Made by a program: the position numbers and the translations under genes | The notes under the pieces: model-generated | Seen by the model: the letters and a program-made list of their open reading frames with translations, nothing else | What the model was told of the DNA's origin: nothing | The model's database searches: none | DNA from: Marmoricola sp. | GTDB lineage: Bacteria > Actinomycetota > Actinomycetes > Propionibacteriales > Nocardioidaceae | DNA: 8,610 nt | Assembly: GCA_030151765.1 (NCBI GenBank) | Contig: JASLCW010000253.1 | Coordinates: forward strand, 1 to 8,610 | Reading direction: 5' to 3' | Shown: positions 1 to 8,100 of the stretch, piece by piece | Layout of the letters: each line of letters opens with the position of its first letter | Position numbering within the stretch: the stretch's first letter is position 1

Positions 1-65
<65 letters not shown>

Positions 66-99
66 CCGAGCGCCAGGCCGGCAAGCGGTCACCACCGAA

Positions 100-1758
100 C
101 TACCGGACCTGCACACCCCGGATCGAGCTGTACGCCGGCAGGCTCTTCGCGGTGTTGGGGATGGTCACCAGCAGGTACTGCGTGCCGCGCGGGATCCGGA
201 TCTTCTTCGCGTACGACGACGCGCCGGTCAGCCGGACCTTGGCGATCGTCTTCCAGGTCTTGCCGGACAGGCGCTGGATCAACGCGACCTGACCGGGCTG
301 CGCGGGATTGCTGACCTGACCGGAGACGGTGAAGTAGCGCTTGCGGCTCACGGACCTGGGGGCCTTGATCGTGATCGTCGACTGCGGCCGGGCGAGGATG
401 TTGACCAGACCGCCGACCCGCGTCGCCGTACTGTCCGATCCGACGATGTAGCGGACCGGTGCCGACGGGCGCGGGATCGGGAAGGACCAATCGCCCGCGG
501 TGGCGGTCGAGGTGCCCGCAGCGGTACAGGCCGCGAGGTCCGTGACATTGGTCGGGCAGCGGTAGAGCCGGACGGTGCCGTCGAGCGCCGCGTGGCTGGT
601 CGCGTCAGCGATCTTGCCGCTCAGCTTGGTCAGTCCGGTCTGCACACCGGCGAGCGTCGTGCCGGCGAGCTCGATCTTCTTCGGCGCACTGAGCGCACCG
701 GCCGAGTCCGCGGCGACCACGGTCACCGTGTGGGGCGCATCCCAGGAGAAGTCGTGGGTGACCGTGGGTGAGGTCGTCTGGGTGGTCGAGCCGTCGTCGA
801 AGGCCCAGTAGTACTTGGTCACCTCACGCGAGTCGGAGGCGGCCACGGCGGTGGCCTGCACCTGCCGCGCGATCCGGCCCGGTGCCGCGGTCAGCGAGCC
901 GACGGTGGGGCAGCCGGTGATCGTCGCCGGCAGTGCCTTGGACACCGTGTCGCCGGCCGCGTCGGTGGCGCTGAGGGCGAGCGCGGAGGTGCCGCACTCG
1001 ATCGGCAGCCGCGCGGTGGTGACCGCCGCGACCGTACCGGTGGTGGTCTCGTTGGAGGTGCCCCGCCAGGTCAGGTGGAAATCGTCGAAGGCGCCCTTCA
1101 TGTTGGGCACACCGCCGGTGTTGAAGGTCATCGGCAGCACGATCCCGGGCTTGCCGTCGGTCGACACGGCGCCGCCGAAGGTGACCGTCACGGTCTGGGA
1201 GGTCGAGTCCGGGTACTTGATGCTGAGGGTGGCATCGAAGCGGAGCGGGTCCGAGCCCGAACGCACCGCGTGGATGTTGACGATGCCGAAGGTGACGTGG
1301 CGGGGCGCGACCGGGAAGCCGATGATGACGGTCGGTGACTCCACCCAGGCCGAGCCGTAGCCGGCGGGGCAGTTGGTGGCGTTGTAGGGATTGGCCGGGG
1401 TGCAGGTGGTCGAAGCCGCCCGCGTGCCGGCGACGATGAGCCCGTCAGGCAGATCGGTGGAGAAGACCGGCGCGTGCAGGGAGTCCTGGCCCAGGGTCAA
1501 CTGGATCGACTTCCACCACAGGCTCTCGTCGCTGCCGAGTCCCGACGAGGTGTTCGTCAGGCCGAAGGACAGGTCGGCCGGCGCGGCCGCCGTGGTGGCC
1601 GGCGTCTGCGTCCCGGGCAGGTACTGGGCGGCCGAGAAGTCGCCGCAGAAGGTCGCAGCGGTCGGGGAGCAGGTCCCTGCCGGGGCCGCGGAGGCCTGAC
1701 CGGGAACCGCGAAGCTCGCGGCGGCGAGGACCAGGGCAACGAGGGAGGTGCGGCGCAT
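100..1758 (-). CDS. Secreted PKD-domain protein of unknown function
   Basis: This 552-residue protein has a clear Sec signal peptide: Arg-Arg near the N-terminus, a hydrophobic core at about residues 5-18, and an Ala-Ser-Ala site, giving predicted cleavage after residue 24. Residues 30-285 are rich in Thr, Ser and Gly and carry possible disulfide pairs (C119/C130 and C255/C283). I do not recognise this part. Residues about 290-365 look like a PKD/Ig-type beta sandwich, with the typical core W318-A-F-D-D-G323 followed by a T-V-T-H-D-F strand. Residues about 378-450 resemble a carboxypeptidase-regulatory-like or Big-type module with C401/C411. Residues about 468-552 resemble the C-terminal beta module common in actinobacterial exocellular proteins, with a V-S-G-x-V strand and a Q-R-x-x-G-x-x-W core. 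No catalytic motif, LPXTG signal or C-terminal membrane anchor is visible, so release or non-covalent surface attachment is likely. No good Shine-Dalgarno precedes ATG 1758. This start is chosen because the signal peptide begins exactly there. The gene is divergent from the lyase/mutase gene and convergent with the tRNA. Confidence 0.88.
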   Translation of the reverse strand: MRRTSLVALVLAAASFAVPGQASAAPAGTCSPTAATFCGDFSAAQYLPGTQTPATTAAAPADLSFGLTNTSSGLGSDESLWWKSIQLTLGQDSLHAPVFSTDLPDGLIVAGTRAASTTCTPANPYNATNCPAGYGSAWVESPTVIIGFPVAPRHVTFGIVNIHAVRSGSDPLRFDATLSIKYPDSTSQTVTVTFGGAVSTDGKPGIVLPMTFNTGGVPNMKGAFDDFHLTWRGTSNETTTGTVAAVTTARLPIECGTSALALSATDAAGDTVSKALPATITGCPTVGSLTAAPGRIARQVQATAVAASDSREVTKYYWAFDDGSTTQTTSPTVTHDFSWDAPHTVTVVAADSAGALSAPKKIELAGTTLAGVQTGLTKLSGKIADATSHAALDGTVRLYRCPTNVTDLAACTAAGTSTATAGDWSFPIPRPSAPVRYIVGSDSTATRVGGLVNILARPQSTITIKAPRSVSRKRYFTVSGQVSNPAQPGQVALIQRLSGKTWKTIAKVRLTGASSYAKKIRIPRGTQYLLVTIPNTAKSLPAYSSIRGVQVR

Positions 1759-1785
1759 GACCGGGTCAACGACGGGTCCGGCGCG

Positions 1786-1791
1786 ACGTTA
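1786..1791 (-). promoter_or_regulatory. Possible -10 element for the secreted PKD-domain gene
   Basis: Read on the minus strand this is TAACGT, which fits the actinobacterial -10 pattern TAnnnT. It would place the transcript start about 20 bases before ATG 1758. No convincing -35 hexamer was found at the usual spacing, so this is a tentative call. Confidence 0.3.
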
Positions 1792-1796
1792 CAACT

Positions 1797-1825
1797 GTGT
1801 CCGCCGCGGGACTGGGCGCGGACAC
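1797..1825. promoter_or_regulatory. Perfect inverted repeat in the divergent intergenic region, candidate operator
   Basis: The arms GTGTCCGC (1797-1804) and GCGGACAC (1818-1825) are exact reverse complements separated by 13 bases. The arm centres are 21 bp apart, about two helical turns, which suits a dimeric regulator binding one DNA face. The element lies between two divergent genes, just upstream of the -10-like hexamer at 1837 and next to the minus-strand -10 candidate. A transcription factor site is the likeliest role. A hairpin in a 5' leader is the alternative. No regulator gene is in the window. Confidence 0.45.
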
Positions 1826-1836
1826 TCCGCGAGGTC

Positions 1837-1842
1837 TACCGT
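1837..1842 (+). promoter_or_regulatory. -10-like hexamer for a possibly leaderless lyase/mutase transcript
   Basis: TACCGT matches TAnnnT and is followed by 7 bases and then ATG 1850, the spacing expected if transcription starts at the A of the start codon. No -35 box is obvious. An alternative reading is that GAGG (1831-1834) is a Shine-Dalgarno serving the in-frame GTG at 1841, with 6-base spacing. Confidence 0.4.
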
Positions 1843-1849
1843 GAACGTC

Positions 1850-2656
1850 ATGACCGCCACACCGGGGCGCGTGAAGGCCTTCCGTGACCTGCACCGCCCC
1901 GGCGCGGGCTTCATCCTCCCGAACGCCTGGGACGGCGGCTCGGCGCGGATGCTGGAGTACGCCGGATTCGCGGCCATCGCCACCACCAGCGCGGGAATCG
2001 CCTTCTGTCGCGGGATCCCCGACGGGCGGATGACCGGGCCGGACATGCTCGAGGCGATCGCCCGCATCGTCGCCGTCGTCGACTGCCCGGTGTCCGCGGA
2101 CCTCGAGTCCGGATACGGATCCGACCCCTCCGATGTCGCCGACACCGTCGCCGCGGCCATCGAGATCGGGGTCGTCGGCGGCAATCTCGAGGATTCCGAT
2201 GCCGGCGGGCTCATCGACCTCCCCGAAGCCGTCGAACGACTGCAGGCGGCGCGAGCCAGCGGACCGGCCGAGGCCTTCGTGCTCAATGCGCGCACGGACC
2301 CCTACATGACCAAGCACCCCGACGCCTTCGCGGAGACGATCCGCCGGGCGGAGCGCTTCATCGAGGCGGGTGCCGACTGCATCTTCGTCCCCGGCGTCAG
2401 CGATGCCGACGAGATCGGCCGCCTGACCCGCGAGATCGACGCCCCGGTCAATGTCGTCGCGGGCCTCACCGACCCCGTCATCGACGCCGCCACCCTGCGC
2501 TCCCTCGGCGTCGCCCGGATCAGCGTCGGCGGCACCCTCACCCGCGCCGTCCTCAGCCTCGTCGACGCGGCCGGCCGGGAGATGCTCGCGCACGGCACCT
2601 TCGGCTTCGCCGAGGGCGCCATCCCGTACGGCGATTTCCAATCCCGCTTCGTCTGA
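1850..2656 (+). CDS. Isocitrate lyase/PEP mutase superfamily protein
   Basis: This 268-residue cytoplasmic TIM-barrel enzyme belongs to the isocitrate lyase/phosphoenolpyruvate mutase superfamily, whose members make or break C-C or C-P bonds next to a carboxylate using Mg2+. Motifs in order are N25-A-W-D-G-G near the N-terminus; a metal-binding strand D84-x-E86-x-G-Y-G90; N112-L-E-D115; R148-T-D150 after the N-A strand; and the late barrel strand G-A-D-C-I-F-V-P-G. The catalytic cysteine loop of true isocitrate and methylisocitrate lyases (K-[KR]-C-G-H) is absent: the segment after E114-D115 is S-D-A-G-G. A classical lyase is therefore unlikely. The short length also fits the PEP mutase/carboxyvinyl-phosphonate type or an uncharacterised branch, and the substrate cannot be assigned. 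ATG 1850 is chosen because the family N-terminus starts close by. GTG 1841 is an in-frame alternative with a possible Shine-Dalgarno. No phosphonate pathway genes are nearby. Confidence 0.92.
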   Translation: MTATPGRVKAFRDLHRPGAGFILPNAWDGGSARMLEYAGFAAIATTSAGIAFCRGIPDGRMTGPDMLEAIARIVAVVDCPVSADLESGYGSDPSDVADTVAAAIEIGVVGGNLEDSDAGGLIDLPEAVERLQAARASGPAEAFVLNARTDPYMTKHPDAFAETIRRAERFIEAGADCIFVPGVSDADEIGRLTREIDAPVNVVAGLTDPVIDAATLRSLGVARISVGGTLTRAVLSLVDAAGREMLAHGTFGFAEGAIPYGDFQSRFV

Positions 2657-2669
2657 CCGGCCGAGCCAA

Positions 2670-2675
2670 TAGGGT
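2670..2675 (+). promoter_or_regulatory. -10-like hexamer just upstream of the histidine-kinase-like gene
   Basis: TAGGGT fits the actinobacterial -10 pattern and ends 7 bases before GTG 2683, so the transcript would start at the start codon. It sits in the 26-bp gap after the lyase/mutase stop and would give the kinase its own promoter. Its AGGG (2671-2674) is also 8 bases from the GTG and could act as a Shine-Dalgarno on a longer transcript. Sequence alone cannot separate the two readings. Confidence 0.45.
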
Positions 2676-2682
2676 CTGAGCC

Positions 2683-5142
2683 GTGGGCCGGACCTTTCGC
2701 AGCGGTGATCTGGCCGCGTTGACGAAGACACTGGCGCGCGAGGGCCTCCGACGCCTGCGGTATCCGCGAGGCGAGCAGGCTCGAGACGGCTGGGCGACGA
2801 CCAGCCTCGAGAGGTCGATCCGGAACGCGCTGCTCGTCGGCATGGCCGGATGGCAGGTCGTCCTGATGCTGATCGTGTTCGCCTCGCTCGGCTGGACCGG
2901 GACCGGGGTGTCCGTGTGGCTGGCGCACCTGGCGTGCCTGGTCCTCACCCTGCTCACCCTGCGCCAGGGGTGGAACCGGACTGCCGTCGTGGCCACGACG
3001 TACGCCGTCTTCGTCGCCGACTGGGTGACCGTTCCCTCCACCGACAGCGTGCTGCTCTTCTGCGGCTGGTGGATGGTGATCCTCGTCCACTCGTACGTCC
3101 TGGACGGCCGATGGTGGCGCCTCGTTCCCGCGACCGCACTGCTCGTCGTACCCGCGACGATGGCGATCACCCGGCCCGGCTGGCCCGTGATCCTGCCGCT
3201 CTCCTTCGCTGTCTTCCTGATCGCGACGACCCCGTCGGCCCGGGTGGGGCTGTCCTTCATCATCGACTACACGCACGGGGTGGACCGGCAGGCGAAGCGC
3301 CTCGAGGAGTCCATCGCCGGGCTGGAGTCCCGGCGGTCCGCGATGAGCCAGGTCGCCGAGGACGCGCGGGTGCTCCACGACACCGCGATCAACACACTCG
3401 GAGCGATCGCCAACGGTGGCGCGGCCGTCGCCGACCAGGAGGCCGTCCGCCAGCGGTGCGCGGCCGATCTCCGGGCGCTGGAGGTGCTCCGAGCTCGTAC
3501 GCCGCATGAGGTACCCGAGCGAGAGGGCCTGCGGGACGCGATCCGACCCACCGGCATCCGGGTGCGCTATGTGGGGATGACCGACGAGTCGATCGCGCAG
3601 ATGGAGGCGCTGCTACCGCCCGAGGTCGTGCGCGCCTTCAGCCGCGCCGCGGCCGAGGCGGTCCGCAATGCCGGCAAGCACTCCGGTTGCGACGAGGTGA
3701 CCGTCCTGATCGATCGCACCGAGGATCTCGCCGTCGTGGAGATCCGCGACGAGGGCAGGGGCACGGACCGTACGCCGCGGCCGGACGGCGGCGTACAGCT
3801 CTCCATCCTCGACCGAGCCGACGAAGCGGGCATCCGTGCCACCTTCAGCAGCGCCGCCGGATCGGGAACCACCGTGCGGATGACCTATCCGCTCAGCGAC
3901 TTCCTGGCACCGCCACGCACCGCGGTCGTGGAGTCGATCGATGTCGCGGAGCTGCTGAGGCAGGTGCGGGCCCGCGGAAGCGTCCTCGTCTGCGGTGGTC
4001 TCGTGGTCGTGTCGAGCTCGCTCGATCTGTTCAACCACCGCGCGCATCCGAACCCCGAGTGGCTGATGCCGCCGCTCGTCGCACTCGCCGCCTGGCTGTC
4101 GTGGCGGGCACGTTCGCGCATCGGACTCTCCCCGCTGGCGGCTGCCCTCCTGATGGTCTCGGGGCCGCTGGCCTACCTCGCCTCGGTGTGGTCGGCGGAC
4201 TTCGGCCGCACCGATCCCCTGCTGTGGCAGGCCGTGGCGCCCGTGGGGCCGACGCTGGCACTGGTCCTTCTCGCGCACAGCCGCCTCACCCGCATGGCCG
4301 CGCTGGGCGGCTACTTCGCCACCAGCGCCGTCGTCGCCGCCGTCGTCGCGGCCACCTCGACCCAGGCGGCGCTGGTGAACCTCGCCGCCGCCAGTGCGGG
4401 CATCGGTGTGGTCCTCGGCGTATCGGCCTTCATGAGCACCCTGACCGCCGTCGTCGCCCGGGCCTCGCGGGAGCACCAGGAAGCCTTCGCGATCCGGGTG
4501 GAGACGGCCGCCGTCGACGCCGCCGACGAGGCCCGGCGCCGGTGGCGCCAGGCCGGGCTGGACCAGTCGGTGGAGATCCTGACCGCGATCAGCGAAGGCC
4601 GGATGAATCCGGTCGACCCGCTCGTGCAGAACCGCTGCGGCGAGCAGGAGCACTTCCTCCGGCAGCTGACCCTGCTGGATCCTCAGCTCACCCAGATGGG
4701 CACCTGGTTCGCGCACGCCTTGAGCGCCGCCCAGGAGCGCGGCGTCGGCCTGACGGTCCGTTCCGGGGAGACCGACGCCGGGGCGGAGCATGCGGGTCTG
4801 CTCGGTCGCAGCCTGCTCGCCGTCATCGGCGCCCTCCCTCGCGGCACCAGCCTCACCACCTCGTTGTTCGTGACGGATCGCGGCCTGGTCATGACGCTGG
4901 TCGCCCCGACCCCGCTGCTCACCTCGGGGCTGCACGACGAGGACCGTACGGCGAGCGGCATCAGCGTCCAGACCGTCGGTGGCCAGGATCTCGTGGAGAT
5001 CGCCTTCGACGCCCCGGACGATGCGCCCGGCGGAGTCGACCATGGCGGGACCTTCGACCCGGGGCGGGCCTACTTTTGGCCGCAATTCGGGCCTGGACGG
5101 GCCGGCGCGATCAACTTGAGCGAGGCGCCGCCGATGGGATGA
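2683..5142 (+). CDS. Duplicated membrane sensor histidine kinase with a degenerate second kinase half
   Basis: The 819-residue protein consists of two similar halves. Half 1 has about six membrane segments (residues 49-183), then a coiled linker and a HisKA_3-like helix with L231-H232-D233 and N237 (HDxxxN, phospho-acceptor plus phosphatase-type motif). A GHKL ATPase follows, with N-box E325-A-V-R-N329-A-G-K-H, the G1-type D356-E-G-R-G360, and G393-S-G-T-T near its end. This half looks capable of autophosphorylation in the manner of NarL/DesK-type kinases. Half 2 has about six more membrane segments (431-593), a matching helix at 615-640 in which the His is lost (L626-D627-Q628), and an R651-C652 that matches R258-C259 of half 1. 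Its ATPase-like region (about 705-745) has no N-box Asn and no DxGxG, so it is probably a pseudokinase. A hydrophilic tail follows. An in-frame TGA at 2677-2679 makes GTG 2683 the first possible start. No response regulator is adjacent. The downstream wall-protein gene is probably co-transcribed. Confidence 0.88.
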   Translation: MGRTFRSGDLAALTKTLAREGLRRLRYPRGEQARDGWATTSLERSIRNALLVGMAGWQVVLMLIVFASLGWTGTGVSVWLAHLACLVLTLLTLRQGWNRTAVVATTYAVFVADWVTVPSTDSVLLFCGWWMVILVHSYVLDGRWWRLVPATALLVVPATMAITRPGWPVILPLSFAVFLIATTPSARVGLSFIIDYTHGVDRQAKRLEESIAGLESRRSAMSQVAEDARVLHDTAINTLGAIANGGAAVADQEAVRQRCAADLRALEVLRARTPHEVPEREGLRDAIRPTGIRVRYVGMTDESIAQMEALLPPEVVRAFSRAAAEAVRNAGKHSGCDEVTVLIDRTEDLAVVEIRDEGRGTDRTPRPDGGVQLSILDRADEAGIRATFSSAAGSGTTVRMTYPLSDFLAPPRTAVVESIDVAELLRQVRARGSVLVCGGLVVVSSSLDLFNHRAHPNPEWLMPPLVALAAWLSWRARSRIGLSPLAAALLMVSGPLAYLASVWSADFGRTDPLLWQAVAPVGPTLALVLLAHSRLTRMAALGGYFATSAVVAAVVAATSTQAALVNLAAASAGIGVVLGVSAFMSTLTAVVARASREHQEAFAIRVETAAVDAADEARRRWRQAGLDQSVEILTAISEGRMNPVDPLVQNRCGEQEHFLRQLTLLDPQLTQMGTWFAHALSAAQERGVGLTVRSGETDAGAEHAGLLGRSLLAVIGALPRGTSLTTSLFVTDRGLVMTLVAPTPLLTSGLHDEDRTASGISVQTVGGQDLVEIAFDAPDDAPGGVDHGGTFDPGRAYFWPQFGPGRAGAINLSEAPPMG

Positions 5143-5157
5143 CGAAGCTCCCCATCG
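5132..5157 (+). other. Small hairpin overlapping the kinase stop codon, upstream of the OmpA-type gene
   Basis: CGATGGG (5132-5138) and CCCATCG (5151-5157) are exact reverse complements around a 12-base loop that contains most of the kinase stop codon (5140-5142). The 3' arm ends at the first base of the GAAAGG ribosome binding site. No T-tract follows, so it looks more like a translational-coupling or mRNA-processing structure than a terminator. This role is inferred. Confidence 0.4.
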
Positions 5158-5162
5158 AAAGG
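5157..5162 (+). promoter_or_regulatory. Ribosome binding site that decides the start of the OmpA-type gene
   Basis: GAAAGG lies 10 bases before ATG 5173 but only 1 base before the in-frame ATG at 5164. The spacing favours 5173 as the real start and removes three residues from the longest reading frame. Confidence 0.6.
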
Positions 5163-5172
5163 CATGATCGAC

Positions 5173-8100
5173 ATGCGATCGCACATCGGGGCGACGATTC
5201 GCCTTGTACTCACCGCCGGCCTCGCCGCGCTGGCCCTGACCGTTCCCCTGTCCGGCCCGGCCCAGGCCGTCACCGGCACCCCCTTCGCGTGCGTGCCGAA
5301 GTTCTACCAGGTGACCGCGACGAACGGCGGGTCCTTCCAGCAGTACGACGCCGCGACCAATTCCATGAGCCGTGTCGGCACGGGCGCCGTGTCGGGCATC
5401 AACGCGATCGGCTACAACCCTTCCGACAACTACATCTACGGGGTCTCCGGGACCAAGCTCTACAGGATCGACTCGACAGGCAGCTTCAGCACCGGTACGA
5501 CGATCACCGGGACCGTCGCCACCTCAGGCGGTGACTTCTACCAGGGCAAGCTGATCGCAGCGCCGAGCAGCGGCAATGCATGGACCTCGGTCGACGTGTC
5601 GACGGCGACCGCCGCCTCGTACGCACTGACCGGCGCCGCCAACGGCAACGCGTCGTCGGGCACCTGGGGCGCCTACGACCTGACCGTCCAGGGCGATCTC
5701 GCCTACGGCCTGAACAACCAGACGCTCTACATCGTGAAGATGGACACGAAGCAGATCTCGTCCCGCACGGTCACCGGACCGACCAACGGCAACTACGGAG
5801 CCGCGTACAGCGACGCCTCCGGCAATGCCTTCTTCTACAACAACACCGACAACAAGGTCTTCATGCTCAGCAAGGCGGCCCTCGCCGACGCGACGGGCTC
5901 GGCCACCGCGCCGACCGCCGTACTCGTCGGCGGTGCCGCCTCGACTCCGGCACTGACCGCGCCCAACGACGGCGCCTCGTGCCCCAACGCGGCGAGCCCG
6001 TACGTTCCCACCGTCAACGACGGCCAGACCTCCGCTTCGGGTGTCACCGACACCTCGGCCACCCTGGCCGGGAGTGCCAGCGCCAACAACACCTCGACGA
6101 GCGTGGACTTCTGCTACGGCACGGACCCGACGCTGGCGACCTGCACGACGGTGGCGGCGACGCCGGCCACGATCACCGGTACGACGCCGACCGCCTTCTC
6201 CACGACCGTGACCGGCCTGGACGCATGTACGACGTACTACTACCGGGTCGTCGCGTCCAACAGTGTCGGCGCGAACAACGGCACCATCCAAAGCTTCACC
6301 ACCACTGGTGAGGGCGGCTGTTCCGAGGAGCCGCCGGCCGCCGCGGACCAGACGATCGACTTCGCCGAGCTCGCCGGCATGACGCTCGGCGACGAGGGCC
6401 AGGTACTCAGCGCCACCGCGACCAGCGAGCTCCCGGTCACTTTCACCAGCCTCACGCCGGCCACCTGTGACATCGAGGACGGCACCGTCGTACCCCTGGC
6501 CGCAGGCACCTGCACCGTTGCCGCCGACCAGCCCGGCGACAGCGACTGGAATGCCGCGAACCGGGTGACGCGCTCCTTCGTCGTGGGCCTGCTCGGCCAG
6601 ACGATCAGCTTCCCCGCCCTCCCCGACACCGTCTTCGGTGGCACCGTCGGCACGCCGGCACCCTCCTCCAGCGCCGGTCTGCCGGTCACGGTGGCGAGCA
6701 CGACGCCCGAGGTGTGCGCCGTCCACGACGGCTCGGTCACCGCGCTGATGGCCGGCCTCTGCACCCTCCGCGCCACCCAGGACGGCGACGACACCCACGC
6801 CGCGGCGACACCGGTGGAGACCTCCTTCCAGGTCGCGAGGGCAACGCAGAGCGTGACGATCGCGCCCGTGGCCGACATCAAGGTCAATGCCGGACCGGCC
6901 CATGTCGTCATCACGACCTCGATCGACATCACCCCTGAGGTCACCACGCTGACACCGGCGGTCTGCACCGTCGGTGCCGCCGGCACGGTCAACCTCGTGT
7001 CCGCGGGCACGTGCACCATCGCGGCCTCGGTCGCCGAGACGGCGAACTACTCCGGTGCGTCGGACTCGACCAGCTTCACGGTGCAACCCGACCTCGTGGT
7101 CACTCAGCCAGATCCCGTCACCACCACGCCCGATTCGCCGATCTCCGTCGACCTGCCGGCCACCTCAGGAGTGGGACCGTTCACCTGGACCTTCACCCAG
7201 AGCCCGGGTGACCAGCTGCCCCCGGGGCTGACGCTGGACGCGGCCACGGGCCGGATCACCGGGACGGTCAAGCGCCCGGGCCAGTACGAGTTCCACGTCA
7301 CCGTCACTGACGCGACGGGGGAACGGGTGGTCCGAGCGGTCGAGCTCGTGGTCGCCTCGACGCTCACCGGGCACGCACCGAGCGGATCGCGCACCGTGGT
7401 GGCCGGCGGGATGCTGACCCTGCCGGACAACGGCGACGACGTGGTCAGCTGGCAGTACGGGTTGCCCAGCTCACTGCACGTGGTGCGCACCGCCGATGGC
7501 CGGGTCTGGCTCCGCGCCGATGCGCACAGCAGCGGCCGGTACGACGTACCCCTGACGATCAGCGACGGGGTCACCACTATCGCCGGTACCTTCCACGTCA
7601 CGGTGCTGCCGCCCCGGGTCGCCTCCGGGCGGTACCGGCTCGGCAAGGGCCTGTCCACCCGCCTGCGGTGGGCGCCGTGGCCGGGAGCCACGAGCTACCG
7701 GGTCTACGTGGGCGGACGTCTGGTCGGACGTTCGGAGACGCCGACGCTGTCGCTGTCCCGACCGCTCGGCCCGCGCGACAAGGTGACGGTGCGTACCGAG
7801 GGCGCGGACCAACTGTTGGCCGGCGCACGGCGGCTCGCGTACGTCGCGCCGTCGCGTTCTGCGGCTCCCCTGGGCGCGACCGTCTACTTCGGCACCAATC
7901 TCTCGGACCTGGACCGTGGTGCTCGTACGACCCTGCGGCACCTGGGCAATGCGGTCCGATCCGGCGGTTTCCACCACGTCCTGATCACCGGTTTCACCGA
8001 CAGCCGGGGCAGCATGACCAGCAACCTGGCACTGTCGCAGCGCCGGGCAACCGCCGTCGACCAGTACCTGCGGAGCTGGCTCAAGGGCCGCGCCGTCACC

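Noticed and set aside
815..1360. Plus-strand open frame opposite the secreted PKD protein
   Set aside because: The minus-strand frame has a signal peptide and PKD motif over its full length. This one has no start context or domain.
1748..1849. Upstream extension of the lyase/mutase gene to ATG 1748
   Set aside because: The extra 34 residues are Arg-rich with no family similarity, overlap the divergent gene's start and cover the intergenic inverted repeat. The family N-terminus begins near 1850.
2302..3507. Minus-strand open frame of 401 codons over the lyase/mutase end and kinase start
   Set aside because: It is antisense to two supported genes, with composition typical of a high-GC shadow frame.
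5164..5172. ATG 5164 as the start of the OmpA-type gene
   Set aside because: GAAAGG is only one base away, too close for initiation, whereas ATG 5173 has a 10-base spacing and gives a typical signal peptide. ATG 5164 cannot be fully excluded.
3613..5184. Long minus-strand open frame of 523 codons opposite the kinase gene
   Set aside because: Its product is dominated by Arg, Gly, His and Asp with no domain or membrane segments, as expected from the antisense of a GC-rich gene. The plus-strand gene has clear family motifs.
3687..5534. Plus-strand open frame of 615 codons spanning the kinase/wall-protein junction in another frame
   Set aside because: It is Arg/Pro/Gly-rich, crosses two well-supported genes in the wrong frame, and shows no recognisable domain.
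5524..7086. Long minus-strand open frame of 520 codons opposite the wall-protein gene
   Set aside because: It has Arg/Gly/Val-rich low-complexity composition and covers a region whose plus strand encodes clear repeats and Fn3-like modules.
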